Source of the DNA: Patescibacteria group bacterium
GTDB taxonomy: Bacteria > Patescibacteriota > Patescibacteriia > UBA9934
Assembly (NCBI GenBank): GCA_030916555.1
Contig: JAUPWK010000067.1
Coordinates: forward strand, 1-9,789
DNA: 9,789 nucleotides
Reading direction: 5' to 3'
Both the position numbers and the translations under genes were made by a program. A model generated the notes under the pieces. It searched no databases and had not been told where the DNA came from. It saw only the letters and a list, made by a program, of their open reading frames with translations. Positions 1 to 4,816 of this stretch are shown one piece after another. The first letter of the stretch is position 1, and each line of letters opens with the position of its first letter.

Positions 1-1160
1 AGAATAATGGTACTAGCCCTGATCTCGCTCAACCACTCGGTGTTGATCCACTCTTCAATAGCTGTGACCCTTCTGTTAGCCAAGAGTCGTATACCAATTG
101 GACCGGTGGCATAATCAACCCACAAGAAGATCCGTCCACTGAATTACAAAGCCGCACCGCACTAGGCACCTCAGCTGCAAGAAGTTTTGTCGGCTTCGAT
201 TTCTTGCACAGCAGTGTGTATAACGCCCATGTAGAAGATTTCTCTGTATACGGCGACCCGTTCGAAGTAATCAATCAGCTCTTCGCGGGAGTGAATCTTG
301 GCAATAATCGCTATATTTGGAACCGAGATGGCGGCAATCTGATTGATCAATTGGACAGATTCTATACTGCTGGACCAATAGATACTGCCGGTAACGGTTC
401 TCCTGCCGTGATTTCTACGAACGACGTCCGTGCAGATCAGGGAAATCCTCCAACGGTTTGGTCTTTGTTGAGTGGTAGTTGTGTGGGTACGGAGTGTGAG
501 GAAGGGGATACGAATAGCCTGACCCTTAATGATCAAAATAACGGTGACATTAAGGCGACGAGTTTCTTGCGGGCCTACCTCAAGTTCTACGCCGCTGCTG
601 ATAAGAACCAGCTTCCAATCCGCAGGGTGATCATTGACTGGGGAGATGAGCTTGTAAGAACGGATGGTTTCCAGGGCTCTGACTCAGAAGATAACTTCTA
701 CAAGAACCACCGTGGTCTAGACTCTGGAACGGATAATTCCATCTGTGATCTCAGTAACGAGTGGGGAGAGACGCCAGAAAGCTGTGACCCAAATTACTTC
801 TCTTACTCCCACGTTTATATCTGTAAGCCAGAGGTGATTGAAGATAATGCGAGAGCCTGTACCTATGACGCTCGTGGCGTTGTCACCAATAGTCCATGTT
901 GGGTAGAGAACGGAGTCAACGGTGTTACTGACCGTTCCTGCGTCTTCCAGCCCGCCGTTCACATTCGTGATAACTGGGGATGGTGTTCTGGTGAGTGTAC
1001 TTTTGATGGTGAGCCGGGCTGTTTTGAGGGATCAGTTGACTCACTCGCCGAAAGCTCGGATACGAGATCTGAATGTGCATACAACTATAGTCGTGCTCCT
1101 GGCGGAATAATTGATCCGTGGGTGTATTACGACGGTACGGTAATTGTTGATCCGCAGTAA
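1..1160 (+). CDS. C-terminal part of a large secreted, Cys-rich PKD-like protein (5' end outside window)
   Basis: The frame is open from base 3 to a TAA at 1158-1160, giving 385 residues with no start, so this is the C-terminal part of a longer protein. A TTG at 204 is only an internal codon of the open frame. Visible features are a PKD-like strand signature VIIDWGDE (visible residues about 209-216), a later YSHVY (about 268-272) and a Cys-rich stretch after it with DNWGWC (about 323-328). PKD domains typically carry W/F-G-D followed by H-x-Y, so a beta-sandwich surface domain with disulfides is likely. No membrane segment is visible in this part. From memory, Patescibacterial T4SS-like loci often carry such a secreted protein just before the VirB6-like gene, which fits the far side of this window. 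Third codon positions are AT-leaning, as in the T4SS-like genes and unlike the two lipoprotein genes in between. The exact function is unknown. Confidence 0.75.
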   Translation, partial: NNGTSPDLAQPLGVDPLFNSCDPSVSQESYTNWTGGIINPQEDPSTELQSRTALGTSAARSFVGFDFLHSSVYNAHVEDFSVYGDPFEVINQLFAGVNLGNNRYIWNRDGGNLIDQLDRFYTAGPIDTAGNGSPAVISTNDVRADQGNPPTVWSLLSGSCVGTECEEGDTNSLTLNDQNNGDIKATSFLRAYLKFYAAADKNQLPIRRVIIDWGDELVRTDGFQGSDSEDNFYKNHRGLDSGTDNSICDLSNEWGETPESCDPNYFSYSHVYICKPEVIEDNARACTYDARGVVTNSPCWVENGVNGVTDRSCVFQPAVHIRDNWGWCSGECTFDGEPGCFEGSVDSLAESSDTRSECAYNYSRAPGGIIDPWVYYDGTVIVDPQ

Positions 1161-1195
1161 TACAAAAGCGAGCCCGGAAAGGGCTCGCTTTTGTA
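1161..1195. terminator. Perfect 15-bp intrinsic terminator hairpin
   Basis: It starts directly after the TAA of the upstream gene. The left arm 1161-1175 and right arm 1181-1195 are exact complements around a 5-nt GGAAA loop. The GC core (GCGAGCCC) is flanked by A4 and T4, so it could stop transcription in either direction. The right arm ends in TTTTGTA and an AT-rich stretch. Confidence 0.9.
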
Positions 1196-1278
1196 ATTTA
1201 TATAATGTCAATGGTTTTGATAGATCCTTCTTTGCGTCAGGATTCGGAGTGTATCCGTGGGGTATATGAAGATGCAAA

Positions 1279-1314
1279 GAACCCCCCGTCCCAGCAGGTG
1301 GGGACAGGGGGTTC
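1279..1314 (-). terminator. Terminator of the minus-strand lipoprotein gene
   Basis: The stem pairs GAACCCCC (1279-1286) with GGGGGTTC (1307-1314). One C/A mismatch (1287/1306) is followed by a second stem GTCCC/GGGAC (1288-1292 with 1301-1305). It lies about 15 bases past the stop of the minus-strand gene. Read on that strand, the hairpin is followed by TTCTTTGCATC, a modest U-rich tract. Confidence 0.75.
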
Positions 1315-1328
1315 GGACCGAGATGTGG

Positions 1329-2027
1329 TCAGCGCTTCAGGTTGCAGCTCACGTAGACGGTGGCTTGCGCCGCGTCGTTGTTGATCGTGTAGCTGAACTC
1401 GAGCGTGCCCGAGTCGAAGTTCGGCGACATGATCGTGTCGCTTTCGATCAATGACGTGACCACGAGGCTGCTGTCGTTCAGGCTCACCGTGAGGGCCCCG
1501 ATCCCGCCGAAGCTGTCGCTTTCGGAACCGTGGAGCACTCCGTCGTCACCGACGTAGATCCACTGATCTTCCGAGTCGTTCGGAGACGTGCACCCTCCGC
1601 CTTCGTACGGGTAATCGCACCCGAAGGAAGCGCAGTGGTACTGGTCGTACGCCTCGAGGTTGACCTCGGCCTGGGCGACCTGGTCCTTCTCGATGATGGC
1701 GTGGCCACCACCGGTCAGGTAGTCGCCGCCGTCGGTCACGTGGAAGGGGACCCAGTTGAGGGTCTTCTTCGACAAGTCCCCGAGCTGGAAGTCCAGGTCC
1801 CCGGGCGCGAGTCCCAGGATGGTGTCTTCCGTGCTGCCGAGCTCTTCGCCGTTCGGCGAGTTCACCGTGCAGATCTCGGTCGCGCCACCGTACGTGGCGT
1901 GGACGAACAGGCCGCCGGTGTTGGCCGGCGTTCCCGTGTCCTTGTCCTTGCTGTGGCCGTCCCCGGAGGGACCGCCGTCGCAGGCGAACAGGGAAAGGGC
2001 CGCGAGGGCCCACAGGATCTTGGACAT
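1329..2027 (-). CDS. Putative lipoprotein of unknown function, 232 aa, GC-rich
   Basis: The start ATG (2025-2027) is preceded by a strong SD, GAGGAG, 5 nt upstream. An in-frame TTG start at 2117 would add 30 residues ahead of the signal peptide and is rejected. The product opens with MSKILWALAALSLFAC: a short basic n-region, a hydrophobic core and a lipobox LFAC, so Cys16 is the likely lipidated residue. A Gly/Ser/Asp/Lys linker containing DKDTGTPA follows (about 17-38). The rest is soluble, acidic and rich in G, D, S and T, with a Cys group in YHCASFGCDYPYEGGGC and a C-terminal VSCNLKR, which suggests disulfides and a beta-rich fold. I do not recognise a family. Acidic linkers with DTGTP are, from memory, common in Myxococcota lipoproteins. 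Of the first 30 codons, 28 end in G or C, in sharp contrast to the flanking T4SS-like genes. It is divergent from the M23 lipoprotein gene. Confidence 0.85.
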   Translation of the reverse strand: MSKILWALAALSLFACDGGPSGDGHSKDKDTGTPANTGGLFVHATYGGATEICTVNSPNGEELGSTEDTILGLAPGDLDFQLGDLSKKTLNWVPFHVTDGGDYLTGGGHAIIEKDQVAQAEVNLEAYDQYHCASFGCDYPYEGGGCTSPNDSEDQWIYVGDDGVLHGSESDSFGGIGALTVSLNDSSLVVTSLIESDTIMSPNFDSGTLEFSYTINNDAAQATVYVSCNLKR

Positions 2028-2054
2028 GGTCTCTCCTCGCGGCCTTTTGGCCGC
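2028..2054 (-). promoter_or_regulatory. SD of the minus-strand lipoprotein gene with abutting hairpin
   Basis: On the minus strand a perfect hairpin, GCGGCC-AAAA-GGCCGC (2054 to 2039), runs directly into the SD GAGGAG (2038 to 2033), which stands 5 nt before the ATG. The GNRA-free A4 loop and GC-only stem would be very stable. Placement against the SD could affect ribosome access, but this is inference. Confidence 0.6.
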
Positions 2055-2090
2055 TCGTGGGTGTTGCCTCTCGAGGGATTCAAAAGGCGC

Positions 2091-2114
2091 AAAAGAAAGC
2101 ACGCAAAGGCGTGC
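2091..2114 (-). promoter_or_regulatory. Terminator-like hairpin in the lipoprotein leader (possible attenuator)
   Basis: Read on the minus strand this is GCACGC-CTTT-GCGTGC (2114 to 2099) followed by TTTCTTTT (2098 to 2091). It has a GC-rich 6-bp stem, a 4-nt loop and a U-rich tail, the form of an intrinsic terminator. It sits between the predicted promoter and the ATG, so it would lie inside the 5' leader. Transcription attenuation is possible; no clear antiterminator was worked out. Confidence 0.45.
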
Positions 2115-2162
2115 CAATCACATCTCGGTTGTGAAAGAAGCTAATCGGTCTCCTCCCCGATA

Positions 2163-2198
2163 TGTTTAGAAAGTACCACATTTTTGCAAAAAAGTCAA
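2163..2198 (-). promoter_or_regulatory. Sigma70-like promoter for the minus-strand lipoprotein gene
   Basis: On the minus strand a -35 box TTGACT (2198 to 2193) is followed by exactly 17 bases and a -10 box TACTTT (2175 to 2170) preceded by TGG, an extended -10. Transcription would start near 2163, giving a leader of about 135 nt before the ATG at 2027. The -35 differs from TTGACA at one position. Confidence 0.6.
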
Positions 2199-2292
2199 CA
2201 AGCCCCTCGGTGCAAAAGTGCTAAAATAAGAGAAAAAGGGCATAAAACGGCCTCTCACGGCGGTAAGCGGCGGAAGCGCTATCCCGCCGAAG

Positions 2293-2334
2293 AGTCTGTC
2301 GAGGCCGGCCTCGGATCCCTCCCCTCGATAGACT
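2293..2334. repeat. Inverted repeat, 12-bp arms, with an inner palindrome
   Basis: AGTCTGTCGAGG (2293-2304) pairs with CCTCGATAGACT (2323-2334) along all 12 positions, one of them a G-T pair. The left arm overlaps a perfect 12-bp palindrome GAGGCCGGCCTC (2301-2312). The loop carries the first copy of the GGCCTCGGATCCCTC direct repeat. Confidence 0.65.
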
Positions 2335-2449
2335 GAAAGGCGGGCAGTTTCTTTGGATACTTTCTTTCCTGAGAAAGAAAGTATCTCCCCCGGAAGGGGT
2401 TTAGACCGAAGGTCGAGAAAATATAGCGGCGTCGGGCCTCGGATCCCTC
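2307..2449. repeat. Pair of exact 15-bp direct repeats
   Basis: GGCCTCGGATCCCTC occurs at 2307-2321 and again at 2435-2449, 128 bases apart. The two copies bracket the strong hairpin at 2356-2385. This looks like a short dispersed intergenic repeat rather than a transposon: no open frame lies between the copies. Confidence 0.65.
2356..2385. repeat. Perfect 13-bp inverted repeat with CTGA loop
   Basis: GATACTTTCTTTC (2356-2368) and GAAAGAAAGTATC (2373-2385) are exact complements around a 4-nt loop. The preceding CTTTG and this palindrome resemble, from memory, short palindromes found between genes in many bacterial genomes. There is no T-run of terminator type after it. Confidence 0.7.
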
Positions 2450-2577
2450 GGTATTCACCTCGGGATGGGGAGTGAAAGATCCTAGAATTTGGGCAGGACG
2501 GGGAGCTGGTATCTGTATTCCGAGCAAGATCATAAAACTTATCCACCTACACCTGTCGGTGGTGTTCGACGGCTTGA

Positions 2578-2600
2578 AGTGTGCACTGTTTATGCACACT
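2578..2600. repeat. 8-bp palindrome with 7-nt spacer (possible operator)
   Basis: AGTGTGCA (2578-2585) and TGCACACT (2593-2600) are exact complements around CTGTTTA. The right half contains TTATGCACA, which fits the DnaA-box form TTWTNCACA. The size is that of a dimeric repressor site or a small hairpin; no regulator is encoded nearby. Confidence 0.4.
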
Positions 2601-2720
2601 GAACAGATATTTTTTCAAACCTACGCGCAATTTTGTTTGTTGTTACTTGGCAGTGAAAAAATATGTGAGGCGTTGTCGGTGGACTCCGACGGCTTTTTTG
2701 ATTTTCCACGCACTTTTTCC

Positions 2721-2749
2721 TTGAGCAGAGTGTTTGATTGCGGTGTGAT
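2721..2749 (+). promoter_or_regulatory. Weak candidate promoter upstream of the M23 lipoprotein gene
   Basis: TTGAGC (2721-2726), a 17-base spacer and TGTGAT (2744-2749) give four of six consensus bases in each box. If used, it would produce a leader of about 275 nt covering all the hairpins before the gene. No better plus-strand promoter was seen between 2880 and 3030. Confidence 0.25.
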
Positions 2750-2779
2750 GAATGCAGAACAGTTTTGTTCATCGGCGGC

Positions 2780-2990
2780 CACCGATTACCAGAGTGAAAA
2801 CTACCCAGTACGTACGTGCGCAACGCTGAACTCTCTTTTCAGAGAGCGCCTGCAAACAAGCGTCTGGCCGGTGACTACTTTGGAGCGTGTTCCAAATTTC
2901 CGAGATGCTTAGCTGGGGAGTTGAGCATCTCGGAGTGTGCTTCTTTCATCTTCAATCTTCCCTCGCAATCTGTAACTCCCCGTGCGAGGG
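2780..2990 (+). promoter_or_regulatory. Structured leader RNA with two hairpins whose loops are complementary
   Basis: Three hairpins lie in series before the M23 gene: TTTGGA/TCCAAA (2879-2884 with 2891-2896); CCGAGATGCT/AGCATCTCGG (2900-2909 with 2924-2933), extended by a T-A pair at its base; and CCCTCGCA/TGCGAGGG (2960-2967 with 2983-2990). All stems are perfect. The loop of the second holds GGGGAGTT (2915-2922) and the loop of the third holds AACTCCCC (2974-2981), an exact 8-nt complement with possible G-U pairs on both sides. Upstream, CACCG...CCAGA (2780-2793) can pair with TCTGG...CGGTG (2863-2873), enclosing the 2831-2846 hairpin. The last stem ends 41 nt before the ATG. The layout suggests a cis-acting or separate structured RNA; I do not recognise a known class. 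Confidence 0.55.
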
Positions 2991-3031
2991 GTGATTGATC
3001 AATTTCGGTCAATGACTCTTTGGGAGACATC

Positions 3032-4729
3032 ATGCGATCTTTGCAGCTGTGGCTGCGGGGCGTCATGTTGATGCTCGCGCAGGTGCTCTCGGGCTGCTGC
3101 GGACCCATCTGCCAGTTCGAGAAGTCGTTGAATCAGCCGGTGTTCACGGGTGGGGGACAGGACATGCTCCTGACTGATCTCCCGTTTGCCTCCGGCTACG
3201 ACACGCTGTGTACGCAAGGCGCGTACGGCAGCACGTCCCACAATGCCATGTCCACGCGTTTCGACGTGGATCTGGATACGCCAAACGATATCGATATCCC
3301 GGTGTACGCGCCCGTTGGCGGAGTCGCCTACGTGCACGACGCTCACCCGGACGTGAATTTCGGCATCCATGTGAACGTGGATCTCGGGGACGGGACGTAC
3401 CTCATCCTTGCGCACCTGAGTGCGGTGTTCGTGGACAGTGGGAGCGAGGTCGCGGCCGGGCAGTTGCTCGGTTTCGAAGGCACCACCGGAAACTCCTTCG
3501 GGGATCACGTGCACTTCGGCCGTCATGCCGGAGATGCGGCCCTGGATGGCATCTACGGCGAGTCCTTCGACGGCATCCTCTTCAACGTGGAGGATCATGG
3601 CGAGGTGGTTCAATTGTCCACCGAAGACATGATCTGCGGACTCTCTGATGGGGTGACGTACACGTCGCTCCTCAAGACCGTGACCTGGCATCCGGACGGA
3701 AGTCTCGTCAAGACTCCGGATGCAGCCACTGTGTACCTCCTCGAGAATCGGGGTTTGACCCCTTTTCTCACGGAAGATGCCTTCGTGTCCCGGAACTATG
3801 GCTACACCGACGTGGCTCTGGTTTCGGACGCGGAGCTCAGCTGCTACGGCGTGAACACTGGGCTGTCTGATACCGCGGCGGTCACGGCCATGTACGGCGC
3901 CTTCCCAAACCAGGCGGTTTGGCTCCTGATTGGCGATGAGTCTGATCCCGAGCGCTACCGTCTGCTCGTGCCGGAGCCTGGCTGGCAGGCCGTGCTCAAG
4001 AGCTGGGGACTCAGTGTGTCCACCTACGATGATCTGGAGGAGGACGTGGAAGACGGCGGGATCGTGAATCGCTATCCGTACGCCGGGGTCGCAAACTTCC
4101 GCGAGGGGAGTCTGGTATCCGAAGTATCGGAAAGCGCGGTCTACGTCATGAGTGACGGGATCGCCATGCCCATCAAGAGCTGGGAGACCTTGCTCTTGGC
4201 GGGATGGGAAGACCGTGCCGTGATCGAAGTCGGGGCGGACGAGTTCGCGTCTGTGGTGGCTGTGAAGGGCGACTGTGGCACGAACATGTATTGCCTGAGC
4301 GCAGAAGATCTGCAGACCTGTGGCGGTCCGGCGGCAGAAACCGAAGGCGTGAACGAGCAAATCGCTGAAGGCGATACGCTCATTCTGCACTGGTTCACGC
4401 CGGACAGCGCGCCGGTCGACGCCATCACCCTCATGGGCGCGGTCACGCACCCGGGGCTGCCGGAGGCGGCCTGGGGTTCGGTCTTCAATGAGGTCCAGAA
4501 CATGAACGAGGTGAGCGTGGAAGTCCCGGAATTGGTTTCTGGCGACAGTCTGCGCCTGAGCGTGGAGTTCCTGAATGACGGGGTACGGAGCTGGTCTTGC
4601 CTTGCTCCATACCCGCCTGGCCTGTTTCAGGGGTCCGCCATCATCGAATACGGCAATGTGTACCTCGGCTTCATGCTCGCGGATGATCCCACGAGTGATG
4701 GCTGCGGTTTGACGGTCGAGATTCCGTAG
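3032..4729 (+). CDS. M23-type (LytM-like) peptidase lipoprotein, 565 aa, GC-rich
   Basis: It is a probable surface-anchored zinc endopeptidase of the M23 (lysostaphin/LytM) family, which cuts peptidoglycan cross-bridges or stems. ATG 3032 has SD GGGAG 5 nt upstream; a TTG at 3020 is rejected. Residues 1-22 are a signal peptide with lipobox LSGC, Cys22 being lipidated. The M23 domain spans about 45-165: His70 and Asp78 (SHNAMSTRFDVD) as first zinc ligands, with a longer gap than the usual HxxxD; AHLS with His128; a GTTGNSFGDHVHFG block with His159 and His161. Two repeats follow with the form GSLV...VY (about 223-277 and 359-410) and a looser copy between (about 294-340). They resemble, from memory, surface repeats of the form LIK...VYyv..G..r.F seen in Patescibacteria and other phyla. 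The tail (about 440-565) is probably a beta-sandwich. Of the first 30 codons, 27 end in G or C. It has its own leader and terminator, hence is monocistronic. Confidence 0.88.
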   Translation: MRSLQLWLRGVMLMLAQVLSGCCGPICQFEKSLNQPVFTGGGQDMLLTDLPFASGYDTLCTQGAYGSTSHNAMSTRFDVDLDTPNDIDIPVYAPVGGVAYVHDAHPDVNFGIHVNVDLGDGTYLILAHLSAVFVDSGSEVAAGQLLGFEGTTGNSFGDHVHFGRHAGDAALDGIYGESFDGILFNVEDHGEVVQLSTEDMICGLSDGVTYTSLLKTVTWHPDGSLVKTPDAATVYLLENRGLTPFLTEDAFVSRNYGYTDVALVSDAELSCYGVNTGLSDTAAVTAMYGAFPNQAVWLLIGDESDPERYRLLVPEPGWQAVLKSWGLSVSTYDDLEEDVEDGGIVNRYPYAGVANFREGSLVSEVSESAVYVMSDGIAMPIKSWETLLLAGWEDRAVIEVGADEFASVVAVKGDCGTNMYCLSAEDLQTCGGPAAETEGVNEQIAEGDTLILHWFTPDSAPVDAITLMGAVTHPGLPEAAWGSVFNEVQNMNEVSVEVPELVSGDSLRLSVEFLNDGVRSWSCLAPYPPGLFQGSAIIEYGNVYLGFMLADDPTSDGCGLTVEIP

Positions 4730-4747
4730 GATGACGGTGTCTGGCTG

Positions 4748-4790
4748 GTGGGGAGTAGGCATGCTGCTTGCTCCCCACATTTTATTTTTT
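4748..4790 (+). terminator. Intrinsic terminator of the M23 lipoprotein gene
   Basis: GTGGGGAG (4748-4755) pairs with CTCCCCAC (4771-4778) around a 15-nt loop, followed by ATTTTATTTTTTT. It lies 18 bases past the stop codon and separates the GC-rich gene from the T4SS-like operon. Confidence 0.9.
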
Positions 4791-4797
4791 TGGTGCG

Positions 4798-4806
4798 TGG
4801 TATAAT
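4798..4806 (+). promoter_or_regulatory. Extended -10 promoter of the VirB6-like operon
   Basis: TGGTATAAT (4798-4806) is a perfect TATAAT with the TGn extension. No good -35 is seen at the right distance. The ATG at 4817 begins only 11 bases past the last T, so the transcript would have a leader of a few bases or none. Only a poor purine stretch (AAGAAAG) stands before the ATG. Confidence 0.7.
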
Positions 4807-4816
4807 CAAGAAAGAT

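Larger units (their letters stand above)
2555..2786 (+). repeat. Three small hairpins of the form NTCGG-YGGNNN-YCGAN
   Basis: Copies lie at 2555-2570 (GTCGG-TGGTGT-TCGAC), 2675-2690 (GTCGG-TGGACT-CCGAC) and 2771-2786 (ATCGG-CGGCCA-CCGAT). Each has a 5-bp stem and a 6-nt loop whose second and third bases are GG. Stem bases change together (G-C to A-T at the outer pair, G-T to G-C at the inner pair). The first two copies share 18 of 21 bases when GGCTT is included. The second is followed by GGCTTTTTTG and could act as a weak terminator on the plus strand. Confidence 0.45.
2199..2878. other. Gene-free intergenic stretch rich in hairpins and short repeats
   Basis: No convincing protein gene is visible here. 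The open frames present (plus strand 2472-2912, minus strand 2166-2546 and 2279-2599) have no SD, no recognisable motif and a translated composition typical of noncoding DNA. Instead the stretch holds hairpins at 2293-2334 and 2356-2385, small ones at 2387-2399 (CCCC/GGGG) and 2404-2414 (GACC-GAA-GGTC), a 15-bp direct repeat, three similar small hairpins (2555, 2675, 2771), a palindrome at 2578-2600, and a 6-bp hairpin CTCTCT-TTTC-AGAGAG at 2831-2846. The last 180 bases may form part of a structured leader RNA. Confidence 0.6.

Noticed and set aside
1211..1387. Short open frame after a TATAAT at 1201-1206, beginning ATGGTTTTG
   Set aside because: About 58 codons running through the minus-strand terminator and into the convergent gene; no SD and no motif. 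TATAAT next to ATG resembles the leaderless genes, so it is noted, but support is too thin.
2028..2117. TTG start at 2117 for the minus-strand lipoprotein
   Set aside because: It would put 30 charged residues before the signal peptide and has no SD, while ATG 2027 has a strong SD.
1530..2144. Plus-strand open frames of up to 204 codons opposite the 232-aa lipoprotein
   Set aside because: They are shadows of a GC-rich gene: the minus frame has SD, signal peptide and lipobox, while these have none and a V/R/E-biased composition.
2472..2912. 146-codon plus-strand open frame in the intergenic stretch
   Set aside because: No SD; the translation is rich in Cys, Phe and Ser without a pattern, and it overlaps many hairpins. 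The same holds for the minus-strand frames at 2166-2546 and 2279-2599.
2040..3031. CRISPR array, tRNA, tmRNA or RNase P RNA in the gene-free stretch
   Set aside because: Repeats are too few and irregular for CRISPR. No tRNA cloverleaf, no tmRNA end sequence and no RNase P core motifs were seen.
2999..4780. Long minus-strand open frame (593 codons) opposite the peptidase gene
   Set aside because: The plus strand has the lipobox, M23 motifs, SD and terminator. The minus frame is rich in His, Arg and Val with no motif, a known by-product of high third-position GC on the other strand.
1260..4790. Island as an integron cassette or insertion sequence
   Set aside because: No transposase or integrase, no attC-like R/L core boxes, and no terminal inverted repeat or target duplication could be found at the borders by eye.
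4748..4816. Extended GTG start for the VirB6-like gene adding 23 residues
   Set aside because: It would translate the terminator of the preceding gene and lies upstream of the extended -10 promoter; residues before ATG 4817 are not signal-like.
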